NCBI GenBank assembly: GCA_032173965.1
Contig: CM063283.1
Location: forward strand, 80,788,743 to 80,852,742
Length of the DNA stretch: 64,000 bases
Direction of reading: 5' to 3'
Source of the DNA: Sitta carolinensis
Taxonomy: Eukaryota > Chordata > Aves > Passeriformes > Sittidae
Shown here one piece after another: positions 12,900 to 25,200 of the stretch. The notes under the pieces are model-generated. The model saw only the letters and a list, made by a program, of their open reading frames with translations, did no database searches and had not been told where the DNA came from. A program made the position numbers and the translations under genes. Numbering within the stretch: the stretch's first letter is position 1; each line of letters begins with the position of its first letter.

Positions 12900-13172
12900 T
12901 TTTGTGACAGGACAAGGATTATTGGTTAAACTAAAAGATCGTTGACTTACACTAGATTTAAGGACAAACCTCTTTACGATGAGGATGGTAAAACACAGGA
13001 ACAGATTGCCCAGAGAGCTCATAGATGCCCCATTCCTGAAAATATTTAAGGTCAATTGGACAGGGCTCTGAGCAAACTGATCTAATTGATGATGTCCCTG
13101 CTTATTGTGCAGGAGCTGGACTAGATGACCTTCAAAGGTCTCTTCCAACCTCAAGTGTTCTATGATTGATGA
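12900..13172 (+). mobile_element. CR1 LINE 3' end fragment (plus strand)
   Basis: Successive blocks match the terminal part of a CR1 3' UTR: 'tttaaggacaaacctctttac', then 'ggaacagattgcccagagag', 'gaaaatatttaaggtcaattgg', 'gctggactagatgacctt' and 'ggtctcttccaacctc'. It ends in ttctatgattgatgat, a worn form of the 8-bp ATTCTATG tail repeat. It is severely 5'-truncated, as most CR1 copies are. It carries no coding capacity. Confidence 0.93.
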
Positions 13173-15436
13173 TCTCACTGGCTCTGTCTGCCTCCCCACC
13201 ATTGCCTCCAGCTCCTGTATCCCATCTCCCCTGTCCCCACAGGGCAGCACAGCAGCTGTTCCCTGGCAGTAACTCCTGGCAGTGGATACAAAATGGAAAT
13301 CTCTCACAGTGTACTACCTGTGTGACTTAATATTGATTTTACCAGGAAGAACACTGTCAAAAAGTAGACTGATGATTAATACACTTAACTGCTGCAAGAT
13401 CATTTAAAAACACTTTCCAGCAAAGATCGTTTGCAGAATTCATTTTTGGACTCAGGGTTGCAATTATTCTAAGGACCAGTATACAGAGACGACAAAAATT
13501 TGTGATCTCTGTTGTAAACCTTAGATTGTCATACCTCTTTTTTGAGAAAAAATGCAAAAATTAAAAAAAAAATATTGATTAAATAAAGGTTTCTTAATTT
13601 TGACTAAAATTCTGTTTGATGCAATGACTTTTTAACCAAGCTATTTTGCTTTGACTTTTTTTGTAACTAAAATTTTCAAATCTGTCATAGTATGAACATT
13701 AACTTGTAATAGGGAAATTTGGAAGGAGGATATATAACATTCTCTTTAAACTTCGGTTTAAAATTCAAAGTCCTCAATTATAGATTTTTAGTTCATACTC
13801 TATTTTGCAAACAATACTGTAATTATGAAGGATTTTTAATACTGAATGAATTAATAATGTGTTTCTTTTTTGCAATATTTTACAAATCTATTATCATCAG
13901 TAAAAAAATTGTATGATGTGTGTGGAACACATGGGTGTTTTTTATATTGTATATGTGCTGCCACAAGCACATAAAGGGGTCTTTGTTTAATGGGTGGCCA
14001 CAGTGCACAGCCATCACATAAGTCAAAAGAGTGAATAATTTAATTTAGGTTTATTTCTTGTTTTGTTACCAAAAACTAGAAAGAAAAGAGAAACCTATAA
14101 GAAAGGCTAACAAGCTTAAAACCGATGTAAAACATCTCTGCTTTTGTAGTCACAAGTCTAACAACAATTTGAACTTTTGGGGGCAGGAAGTGGTCTTTTG
14201 TTGTTGGGTTTTTAAATGACGAAAAGCATCCACAGTAAAAATACTGCCAGTACAATGACACCAGCATTGGTAATGTTAACTTTTTATTTATATTTTAAAG
14301 CATGTGGTATTTAACTTGTAAATATTAGTTCTGAAGAAAAAGAGATGCTTAAATTCTCTGGGCCCTCTGCCAGTATTTCCCCCACTGCAAGCTGAATCAT
14401 TACAGAAAATTACACTATTGTGAAAATAACCTGCAAGCTTGAACATTGCTTTGTATGAAGCACCTGCTGACAGAACTGTGCCCTGAAGGCTGGGGTACCT
14501 CATTAAAATCATCTCCAGAAATGTACATGTAGGAGTCTTCCTATAAAAGCAAATATTTAAAGACACAAAAGCACACAAAGCCAGTTTGCAGACTGCAGCT
14601 GAATAAATATTAGGGAAAAGAAGAAGAAATAATAAAATATATTGCAGGTGAAAAATCTATATTAGAAAAACATTATTAAGACAGAAAAAAAAAAAGTCAG
14701 GAAAAAAAAATTTAGAAAATACCAGCATCAATACTACTTGTGCAAATCCACTAATTCAATCTTTTGCACATATTCCATAGGATAAGGAATTAGCAACTTT
14801 TTGAACTAGTAATTTCTGTAAAAATTTCTGAATGAACAAAATTATTTATGCACTGATATAAAACTCAATGAAAGGTTTTGAAAGAAACAAGTGGAAACAA
14901 ACAAGTATTGAACTTGTTCATTTGGAGTTTTTCTCACTGAAATATTTTAGGAACTCAATTCAAAAGGATCCATTCCCAGAATTAAGAAATAGAGATGATA
15001 TGATGGAGTTTTATGTTCCTCTTTGTACCTGGCATTCAAGATATGCATCTATAAGATAGGAGAAAAATTTACATAAGGCAGCAGAAAGACAGCATTTCAT
15101 TCTTTTTTTTTTTTTTTTTAAGAAGATTAGGCCATTACCTGGTAACTTCAGATGGGTCTAATCTTCTAAAGAGACTAATCTTTCCTAGACTCCAAGAAAA
15201 GCAAAATGACAGTATGACATTTATAAAGGGAGAGGTGGTGATGTGGGTGTGATCAAACACTCTTATTCAAGAGTGACATTAAGAAAATACAGGTCAGGTT
15301 CTTTGTAAAGCTGTACCCATGGATGCCATCACAAAACAGTCTAAATGTTTAAAGAAATCAAGGATCTCCATTGGGAAGGAGTCCTCATTTTCTTGATGAC
15401 CTGGACAAAAGGGGATAAAAGGGATCTTGGTAGTTT

Positions 15437-15440
<4 letters not shown>
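13173..15440. other. AT-rich unique DNA, no gene recognised
   Basis: Short frames only. A run of about 18 T lies at 15102-15119. No transposon or RNA gene is recognised. Confidence 0.55.

Positions 15441-15485
<45 letters not shown>
15441..15485. repeat. (AT)n dinucleotide microsatellite
   Basis: About 45 bp of uninterrupted AT dinucleotides are followed by further A/T-only sequence with TATATA words to about 15517. Such tracts melt easily and are usually length-variable. Confidence 0.95.
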
Positions 15486-15490
<5 letters not shown>

Positions 15491-15822
15491 CTCTTTCTAT
15501 ATATATTTTTATATATAGTTTTTTATTGTAGTTGCAACAAAGGTGAAGGTACTAAATCAAATTTAAATCATAGGCTTATTATTTAACTTTCAAGCACACC
15601 ACACTGTAGCACAGATTTTATGTTTACTCTTTCCAGTGGCTGGTTGGAGGGCTTCAGAAGCAGGAAAACCAGTGTATAGGCAGTCAGAGTAACTAACATA
15701 AGAGAAGTAGTAGTGGCAGACAGTCAAACCAGCCTCACTTATTTCAGATTAAAAAGCAGAAACAACTGTGAAAAATTTTCAGGAAATAGTTTATTTGAGA
15801 AAAGAGGTATTAATTTATTTTA

Positions 15823-15850
15823 GATATATATATATGTATGTATGTATGTA
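15823..15850. repeat. (AT)n/(ATGT)n compound microsatellite
   Basis: A short TA tract changes into about four TATG units. It is a simple sequence repeat in non-coding DNA. Confidence 0.9.
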
Positions 15851-18800
15851 AAAATGGCTTGGATTATATAGTTCCAATATCTAAGCACAACCTTAAGTGC
15901 ATTGAAATTTGAAAGAATGGATGACCTGTTAAAGTCTCATATACCAAGATCAATTTTAGTTAATCATGAAGAAGAATTGTCCAGACCTCTTTGCTTCCAA
16001 AATTGAACTTGCAGATTTTCACAATGCATACTAATCATTACATTACCTTTGACAGAGACACATCCTGTCTCCTGTCATTTATCAATAGCCCACTTGTAAT
16101 GCAAATTTCTTAGTAACAATACTCCATGTTCCTCTGCTAGGTCTATCTATGACTTATTCAAACCACATGTTCTTTCTAAAAGGAAAGCTGCTGAACACTA
16201 ACCTAAATCAGCTAACTAGTCAGATTTTACAACATGCTAAGATTTGAATTCAATGTCAACCATAGATTTTTTTAAAGGAAGGTCCTACAGGAAAAATAAT
16301 CCCACACACAGTACAATGATTCTTGAATTCTGAAACCAGGCCAGTATCTTGCAATATGAACAGTAGCCTTGCCAACTAGAAATGTCTTTCTTTATCAGTT
16401 ATGTCCTAGCCCAACCAGAGATAAGAAATATGAGTAGATTTCTTTATAACAGGGTGATGTCGAGTGGTATTGTATTACTTTCCTGTGTCTTCTTTTTTTG
16501 TCCTTCCCCACCTTTTGTTTTATGTATCAGCTCTGCTTGTATGCTTACATTGTAAGATTTTCAGAACAGAAGTGATTTCACTGAATGATAGGACTATTAT
16601 CTGAAACAGAGAGATTTGGCTTTTAAATATCACCATAATGAAAAAGGTAATTTGTTACTAATGCAAAAAAACCCCACTGTTATTTTACTGTTCAACTTCT
16701 GTGGCAGAAGGAAAATTTTCTTATTTATTTCAATCTTCTTTAAACACATGGAAGTTTAGATTGAAATAGGGTGATATGATGTGCATCTGAACTCTTTGGC
16801 ATATTATTCTCTGATCCGAAGTATCTGAAACTTCATGTCGAAGCTGTAGCCAGATTCGACCACACGTGAAAGATTTCTAAAATATCATCTAAGAATTCAT
16901 TATATTTCCTACTTAGTGACATGGCTAGCTGATAGCATTTCCTCTCCTAGGATTTAATTTACATTCCTCCAAGAGCTAAGACTCTATTTGTTGTTCCTTA
17001 CTGAAAGTAATTTGTCCAGAGTTTGGCAATTTGCACTTTCCGGTAGCTGAATGCCAAATGTCATTGTTGATCACAAGATATATTAAATGTGTTAATCGTA
17101 AAAGCCTGCTTGTAAAAGTAGATATGCACATTTTTGTGACAAATTTTAGCTTATGACTCCTCCACATATTTTGTGACTGTAATGTTTCAACGTATGGATC
17201 TTGCAATCTGCTGTACATTGCTCACTCAGCTCCTTAGCATAACCAAAAGGATCCCATGCCTTTCCATGCACGTTGTGCTCACCCTCAAAGCTGCATCCTG
17301 CTAGCACAGGCAGATTTAGTGCTGCCTGAGGAACTGCTGTGTTACCCTCATGTGAAAGATGCCTTCCCACTCTACTGCATGAATATGAAAGTTCAAGTTA
17401 TACAGGCATTAGAAAACATAACTTTATGTTTCTTGTGCTTAGACAGGGATTTCCGCCCATTGCCCAGAGACAAGGGCTAATTCCCAGCCTGTGACAAAAC
17501 TTCGGGAAATTCCCAGCACTTTCTATCAGGCAGGTTTAGGGGATGCCCTGCTCAGTACTGCATTTCTGATCTTTCTTTATCTTGCTTTCTCCCACACATC
17601 TAAGTTTTGATTTTGGATTTCGTTTTGGGAGAAAGGCACCCCTGACTCAAGAGCTGCTTTCAAAGAGAGAGCTGCAGTTCTCCCTACTACATTAAACTGG
17701 TTGGTTTTGGCTGAAAATACTGTTAAACCAAGCCTCTGCAAGCCTCTGTCAAATCTCTAATCATCCTGGAAATATTGCTGCAGTGTATTCCTGAACACAC
17801 GTCTTCCAAAGCCTTTATCATTTAATATGCCAACTATTCTCTGAGACGATCAGATATTTGAGTTGTTTGAATGCCGTTATAATTAATCCAAATTCCCAAG
17901 AAACTATGAATTTCTATGCATTATTTCTACTCTCTATATTTTTTCTCTTATTAACTGCTGAAACCATGCCAAAAGTAGGAGATAAAGCAGATTATTAGAG
18001 TTGCAATTTTAGATTACACTGTCTGATTCAGAGTGTTCTAAAATACAGTACAATACTTTTAATACTACTGTTTTTATTGGTAGATGGACTTTCCTTTCAA
18101 TGTAACTGAAAAGCAGTTTCATTTAACAACTGACAGAGTTTAGTCCAAAATCTACTTTTCCATGTTATTTTAAATTACCAGATTTTTTTTTTTCTTAAGA
18201 GAGTATCTTAAAAGGTAAAACAGCAATTGTTAAAGAAAAATAGTAATTTTACCAAAATATATCCTATTAAATAATTCATTTGCATGTGAATATAGAACTA
18301 CATTTAACAACCAAAGTGATTTACAAGAGGCCATTCAGACATTTTAAAAAATACATTAGTGTGGTTTCCCCAGATGACCCTGTACATATCTAAAGGAATG
18401 ATCTGAAGGCATTCAGAAATTCTATTAGCAGTGTTTTCAACAGCTGGAACATAACCACGTATGTGTAGCCTATATATCTTCAATGAAAAGCTATGTGTTA
18501 TCTTGTATTCAGGGCTATTAATTCAATAACAAAATAAACTAAAGAATATTACATTAAAATGAGTTAATGATACTTAAAACTTTTCCTGTTTCCCATTGCC
18601 TCTTGGTTCAATAGTTTCTATCTCAACAATTTTTTTTCTGCATATTGCCCTAAAACTAGTCTAATATTAGGGGGTGTCTAGGAGCATTCATTTTCATGGC
18701 TGAATTCTTTCTTCCATATATTCCAAAAATCTAACTTTTCATTTATGGCCCAATATAATTTAAATTTATTTTTCTGCTGATCCAAGCTTCAGCACAAGAA

Positions 18801-19379
18801 GAGCAAAAGAAGATAAAAGCAATTGCTGAGAATTCTACATCTCTAATAAATGCAATTTGGGGGACTAATTGAAGCTACTGAGTTTCCTGGACCTGGCACC
18901 CCACCAAACTGATGTGATTTCAATCTGCTGGAAGAGGCAGCTTTTGCCTCATTATTTTCCCGTTAGAGGTTAGACTGCATTTGATGAACACCTGAAGCAA
19001 AGTTTCTAATGTCATTATCCCCAAAAGGAGTCTCATTTTTTTTGTACCTAAACCTTTATTTTGAACCAAACCACTGTTAGGAGCAATCAAGGGATTTGTC
19101 TTAATACTGTGTTGCAGCCCAAACCTAAAATACTAATGCAGACAGAGCCTCAATATTCTGATTTTTATTACTTTGATTTGGCAGTTCTGCTGTGCTTTCT
19201 CCTCCCTGAGTTAGCTGGGTACTGCTCTGTGATCCAGGCATTCCTCCTTTATCCATGTCTCTGAGGCAATGAATCTTGTATTGTTTATAGCAAAATGAAA
19301 GAAGTTCAAAAAAAGGTCAACCCAGAACAGCTGGTGGTTAAAGAAACTTCAGTAAAGTGTGAAATACACCTCCTTAAGC
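15851..19379. other. Transposon-poor unique DNA; 16.82-17.22 kb is a conserved-element candidate
   Basis: I recognise no gene and no transposon. The stretch 16820-17220 stands out by texture: few homopolymer runs, isolated CpGs in AT-rich DNA and many homeodomain/bZIP-like words such as tgatcacaa and tgttaatcg. That is what deeply conserved non-coding elements often look like, but I cannot test conservation here. The rest is ordinary AT-rich sequence. Confidence 0.4.
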
Positions 19380-19445
19380 AAAAAAAGGCTTTGAACCCAG
19401 GCCTCCCACCTTCAAAAGTGGGTGAACTCATCCCACTCAAATATC
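19380..19445 (-). pseudogene. tRNA-like relic with A-box, B-box and T-run (possible SINE head)
   Basis: Read on the minus strand, TATTTGAGTGG (19443-19433) resembles an RNA polymerase III A box with one mismatch. GGTTCAAAGCC (19397-19387) resembles a B box. The start-to-start distance is 46 nt, close to that of a real tRNA. Between them CCCAC and GTGGG can pair around an 8-nt loop TTTTGAAG. Seven T follow directly after the B box (plus-strand A run 19380-19386), like a Pol III terminator, but the 3' acceptor strand is absent. A 24-T run on the plus strand lies just beyond the 5' side. It is not an intact tRNA. It may be the head of an old tRNA-derived SINE (the 'CCTGGGTTC' word recalls MIR) or a coincidence. 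Confidence 0.4.
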
Positions 19446-19459
19446 ATCTTCACTGGTAG

Positions 19460-19460
<1 letters not shown>

Positions 19461-19484
<24 letters not shown>
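19461..19484. repeat. 24-T homopolymer run
   Basis: Twenty-four uninterrupted T on the plus strand, 17 bp from the tRNA-like relic. On the minus strand it is an A run upstream of the A-box-like sequence, so it is not a normal SINE poly(A) tail for that element. Confidence 0.95.
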
Positions 19485-19490
<6 letters not shown>

Positions 19491-21039
19491 GTACACGTCA
19501 TAGCCCTCCTTGTCAAACAGAGAACTCTAGTGACCAGACTAAAGACTGCAGAATAATGAAAATTTCTCCATTAAATTACAGGTGGATACTGAAGTCAGCA
19601 GAGGAGCAATATGCAAGTTACCTCCTCTGCAGTCCCCACCAGGCTCCTTGGGCAGCTCTGTGCCCAGTGCTCCTGACTGGTGCATCCCAGGTGGCAGTGC
19701 CCACCTCTCTCCATGCACTGCAGGGTTAGCCACCAAACACATTGCAAAGCTGTTTTTTGTTAAAGACAAATAAATGTATCCAGAACTTTTTAAGTCATAA
19801 AACATCACAGTTTATAGCCAGGGGAGCTTACATTTTAAGAAAAACATAATTCATTAAGACAGGAAGCACTTGAAATCTACAGGAGGTGAGCACTAGAAGT
19901 TTATTTAATGTTGTTGACTTCCTTATGTTTCAGGAGTGCAAAGACAGCAAATCACTGGAGTAACATAGCATCTCTGCAGGTCAAACTAGCTGAACAAAAA
20001 GACTGAATAAAAGCACAGAAAGGTTGGTTCAAGAAGTATTTCAGACCTCACAGTCCTGCTAGAAAGTAATACCAGGAAGCCAACTCCAAAGTCTTCATTC
20101 CCTTTTTTCTCAGCTAAGAAATCCAAATGGAAGTAAAAAGGTTATGTTATAGAGTGAAGGGCAGGAAAAAAGCAGGGGAAGGGGGAAAGAAGATGTAACA
20201 GAAAAAATAATAGCAGAAAAAAAGAATACCAAGTTAGTTCAAAGTCACAATTTCTAAGATGTAGTATAACTCCCAAAACAGCAGTTATTTGAGTTTATAA
20301 ATATGTTAGAGAGACAGACAGGGTAATAAACAGTCATTATATATTCCGTGTTAAATGCAGAACCCAAATGCCATTAGTGCTTCCACACTTTGGGAGACGC
20401 AAAGACAAAAGAAAGTTTACACCTGTATAGATACTTACAAAGATATTCGGAGAGAGCAGAAACAAAAGTGTTTGCTCTCAAATGATTCTAGAACTCCACA
20501 ATAGTTGTGCTTTAACAATAGTTGTCATAAATTAACTTTAGTTGTCACCTTATGCATAAATCAAGGGAAAACTAGGTCAAGATGTACTAACAAGCATGTA
20601 ATTGCCATTGTTATCTATAAGATAAAGCCACCTCCGTTTGTGACTTAGCTTTACAAAAACTGCTAGGTTTTAGCCTATTTTACTCGGCATCCTGTCTCAC
20701 TGTGGTTAGCACCAGATGTTTTAAAAAGGACAAAGAAGTTCCAGCATAGACAAATACAGGACAAATTGCTGATAAGGACACATTTCTTCATACCTCCTCT
20801 GGCTTAATGACTTCTTTGTGTCTTGAAGCATAAGCTTAAAATACCACGTATATTAGGTAGGATAAAAAAAGTATTCTTGTAACTGTGTATTTAAAATTGT
20901 TTGCACAAGGAAACATCAATATTCTGAAATGTGAATTTGGGCCTAAGTCCAGAATATTGTTTTGCTTGCAAGTTTCAGCTTAGAAACTTTACATTCCGGG
21001 CTATAATTGTTGTTAATGTGTGTTTCCTAAATAACTGTA

Positions 21040-21055
21040 ATGTTTCATGAAACAT
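21040..21055. repeat. 16-bp perfect palindrome
   Basis: ATGTTTCATGAAACAT is identical to its reverse complement. It could be a symmetrical binding site; its TTTC..GAAA core recalls STAT-type half-sites, but the spacing is not diagnostic. About one such palindrome is expected by chance in a window of this length. Confidence 0.9.
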
Positions 21056-21222
21056 CTGAGAAATGACACTTCATCTTGGTTCCTTAGATTCTCAAACTGA
21101 TTCTTGCAGCCTTGAAAGCACAATTTTTACATAACTACAAAGAAATGCATCACCAAACCCATTTCCTTCTCAGCTACACTGAGAGTTCTGGTAAATAAGG
21201 ACCTTAGTAACAATCTAAGACT

Positions 21223-21261
21223 TGCTGCCAGCTCTGAGATCTCAGTATACCCATGGCAGCA
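21223..21261. repeat. Nested inverted repeat (hairpin-capable)
   Basis: Outer 8-bp arms TGCTGCCA (21223-21230) and TGGCAGCA (21254-21261) flank an inner 12-bp perfect palindrome CTGAGATCTCAG (21234-21245). The centres almost coincide (2-3 bp apart). It could extrude as a two-tier hairpin. No known element is recognised. Confidence 0.8.
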
Positions 21262-22084
21262 GCTGTGACCCAGACAGAAAACCAGACTGATTAAAAGCAT
21301 GTCTCATCAAAGCACCAAACAGGCAACGTAGCATGGACAGGTAGGTCCTTGGTGCCCTAAAAACCCCAGCAGGAGCCACCCACAAGAGTGTGTTCAGAGC
21401 AAGCCCCAACATGGTAAATACTTCTCAATCTGTTGCAAACAGAGAATAACTGCTTTTTCACATAAAAAGAATAATTAACATTAAAGCTGGTCAGAAAATC
21501 CAGAGAAAATGTTTTATTTTTGCATGTTTTTTATTTCCTCAAAATGCAAATTTTGTGCTAAAATAGTCCAATTGTGATGAAATCCTTTTGGAAATCTGCC
21601 ACCAGACAAGCTTTAAAACTTTTCTTGGTGTCCTGCCAGCTCATCTCTGTGGTTCCTCAATAAAGCACCTGCTGGGTTCTATAACCACTAATTCTGGGTC
21701 TTCCAGGAGTAGCAGGACATGCAGACAGGTGGATGCTCCCAGCACCAAAACCCCATACTATTTTCAAGCAAACCCCAAATTTCTGGGTTTTGATCTAAGC
21801 CAGAGTGAGAACAGCTTTCCAAACATCAAAATACGCCACAAAAAGGATGATCTATTTTCCCCTTCCAGCTTCACTTCAATGTATTCAACAAATTGAAGAA
21901 TGAAGGAGTTTGGAAGCAGAACTTTTTTTCATCGAAGACTTAAAAAGACATGAACAGTTGTGTGTTCTGGTTTGGAGGAGCTGCATTAATATGTAATTCT
22001 TTGTTACCATTTAGACATTTGTTTAAACAAATCTTACTTTTATTTATTGTTCACATGAAGAGCAATATAAATTTTCAGACAGAT

Positions 22085-22215
22085 GAGATGAAATTGATCT
22101 AATGTCGCTGGATTACTGCAAATCATCCAATGGGATGTCATGCAAGACATTTTATTAGTGCAGGTGAAAAACATAGGGATTAATAAAATCCTGTCGGATG
22201 GAGAAGAGACTGACT
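22085..22215. other. Conserved non-coding element candidate
   Basis: This is compositionally balanced sequence, free of homopolymer runs, with two well-separated ATTAATAAAA/ATTACTG-type homeodomain words and a CpG-containing tgtcggatgg block, just before a poly-G tract. The texture suggests an enhancer-like conserved element. There is no direct evidence from one sequence alone. Confidence 0.2.
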
Positions 22216-22223
22216 CATTTTTT

Positions 22224-22242
22224 GGGGGGGGGATGGGGGGGG
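22224..22242 (+). repeat. Double G-run (G9-AT-G8), potential G-quadruplex
   Basis: Nine G and eight G are separated by AT and followed by an AGGAGAG tail. Four runs of three or more G can be chosen within it, so a G-quadruplex is possible on the plus strand. It is isolated in AT-rich DNA with no promoter features nearby. Confidence 0.85.
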
Positions 22243-25200
22243 AGGAGAGAAAAATGAGTATGTTTAAATATAAAATCTGAGTGTGTAGTTTATCAGCAGA
22301 GCTCCTGAGTAGAGGTTGAGGTCACTTACAAATTCTGCTAAATGTGTAACTCTCAGACAAATAGTGGAAGCCTTCTGATGACATCTGATGATGGAAAGCT
22401 GAGAGATAACCTTCATATTGCAGAGAATCAGAAGACTCAGAATAAGGAAAACACTGTCTGTTTTTAATGCTGTATATTCTAAAAATGTCACTTAAGGGAA
22501 TTAAATGCAAGGTCACTTAATACTGAGAATTTCTGCTCTGAAGTAGAATTAATCCATGGGAATTGATAAAAGAGAATGGTATTTTGTGGCATTAGGTAAT
22601 CATAGGATAACTAAGATTCAGCACCACAAATGTAATGCAAATGTAATACAAAACACACAAATGTTTTTGTAATGCCAAAAACCAAGTCAAGAATGTGTCA
22701 ATTGACCTGGTACTGTGAAGATAGAGAACTATTAATGTCATTGTAAAAAGCTCATGTGGGAGGGTGAATAAAATCCCTATCACCTGTACCCAGAACACAT
22801 GACATCATGCTAAATCAAACACAGAGAAAGCAGAGCAAAGGAAGTGAGATACTATCACACAAAGTGCAAATAACAGCTCCTTATAATAGTCTAGGGAGTG
22901 TAGGACAGTGCTGCTCTCTGTGCATACAGCAGGAGTAATAATCACTGCTGCAAAAAACAAACTGTTTGACTACAGAAGAAGATGAAATAAAAATGAAGGA
23001 GTCTACCATATACTTAGTGAATATTTAAAATCACTGAGAGAAAAAGTTAGGAAACATCAACAGCAAGCAGAACAGCAAAACTGGCAGTAGACTGGGGGCT
23101 TGGGGAGTTGTTTTTTCAACTTTTAAATTTTTGCAGTAGGAACACCAGAAAGCCATTTCTAGTTAAATTTAGGATAGCATTCAATTACATTTAAGGTCCC
23201 AATCTAGTTGGAAAGCAAAGGTAGGATGCGTGGATTTAACTTCTACCAAAAGCAAGAATGACATGGTGCTCATAAATAATCAGTTAGACTGCACTTAATT
23301 GAGATGAAGAGTATCAAATGAACCATTTTATCTTTCACATTGTAACGAAAAAGGAAGATATAAAATTTTGTGGACACTGATTGCAACGAAACCACATTTT
23401 TTTTTTTTTAAATTTATTTTTAATATGAAGATTTGACAGTTAGAACATTAAAGGGAGTATATGGATCACTTCTGGTTATGCCCTAGAAGAGAGGATTGCA
23501 TTAGTGTGATAAAGACTGTATGGTATTAGTGTAATAAAGGCTGTACAAACACAATAAAGAGTTAGAATGTTGCCAATAACGCTGTCAGCCTCATCATTCC
23601 AAATTCAGCATAATTCTTTAATAACAGAGGTAAAAAGAATAGAAAATAAGGGCCAAATAATTTTTATGATATCGAAGGCCTTAATCAACAATTTGCTTCA
23701 TTAAACACAGAATGCATCTCAGCCTGACAGAAACTCAAATCTGATTAAAAACAGGACAAGTGGTAAATTAGAAATGCTTGTCAAGGAAGAAATCAACTGA
23801 AAGTATAATTCTCAATCCTTTTATGTGCATCAGTGGGGTACTAATACAATTGTGCAGAAGCCACTTGACTATGTTCAAATTAAACGAACTCAAACTGGGT
23901 AGATGTTGTGGATGGAGTGACACACTTCACTCATAACAGTAAAGTAGAGAGAGGCCACTATTAAGTGGATTTTTAAATTTTAGGATGAAAGATGGAATAG
24001 CAGTGGCTCCAAACCTACTATTCAATGATAATATAGTACCGAAAGCCTGCTGTTAGGTAACAACACAAACTCAGACAGATTTGAAAACAATTAGAATGTG
24101 TGTTAGAGTTTCCGATAGTCACATCTTAAAAATTGTCAGAAGTCAAAATTTCTCATCAGATAAAATCTTTCAAACATAATTTTGTTGTTGTGGAATTTGC
24201 ACAGATATTTTCCTACAGCCCTATGGGAGCTGTGGCACATTACAGAAGCCATAGCAGAACAGTTTAAAAAAAAAAAATATTTAACTATTTTATAGGAAAC
24301 CCTAGAATTATACATAGTCATAGGAAGCCCTGAAACTATAAATTAAATTTAAATTTTGTTGTGGGATATTTGTTTGATCATGTCACTCACATAAAGTTTT
24401 TCTCAGCCACATAACAGAGTAATAGGCCATCTTTTTTCCATCCTTGTAGTGATTCTTCTCCTAGATTTCAACTCTTTCCAAGACATTACTAGACTCACTA
24501 GCTCTCAACATTTTTTTTTCTAAACAAATTTGATACTTAAAATTTTCTGTAACAGCTGCTCCTGAACATTCTTTGCATAAAGCAAAAATCTGGCAGAAAC
24601 TTTACATTCCATAACCAAATTATTTCTCTAGTTATGGGCAAATCCATTGGTACTTAGTGCTGAAATAGTTGCAAGTCATTCATTGTCTCATCTCAGAGCA
24701 AGACAAATATAATACCTTCCAATTAATTAAAAGAACTTAACATTAACACATATAAAATATTTTAATATTCCCCACAAACTCATATTTTCCACAACTTTTT
24801 GATAATGAAAAGTTCAAGAAAATATTCATCCACCTTATTCACAGAACATGTACTTTCTTAAGAGAATAATCATCCTTCCTTCTCTTCTGTAAATTTCAAC
24901 AGTATTTCAACTATGTATGCAGTAGAACAAATGGAAATAAAGATAAACCAGAAGTTAAAGCCTGAAGTGTTTTAGGAAAAGTGCAGCTAAGCCTCTTTAA
25001 TACTTCTCCTAGGGGAATGTATTTTGGTGACAGGAGTAGGGAGGAGATCATGCACTGTGTCAATGGACAGACACATATTTTTCTAGGTTCTCTCTGCTTG
25101 GCAAACCTATGCCTGAAGTCCATTTAAAAGTTTCTGCAGTAGACACCCAGATAAAGAAACAAAATGCTAGAGAAGGGTTGAAACGACAGATGTTATTTTC

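Larger units (their letters stand above)
19485..22084. other. Unique DNA with two palindromes
   Basis: No gene or transposon is recognised. A 16-bp perfect palindrome lies at 21040-21055 and a nested inverted repeat at 21223-21261. The stretch 19590-19740 is locally richer in G+C, and its overlapping 63- and 89-codon frames on opposite strands have no domain. Confidence 0.5.

Noticed and set aside
12768..13307. 179-codon minus-strand open frame
   Set aside because: It overlaps a plus-strand CR1 3' end and has no domain; it is a chance frame.
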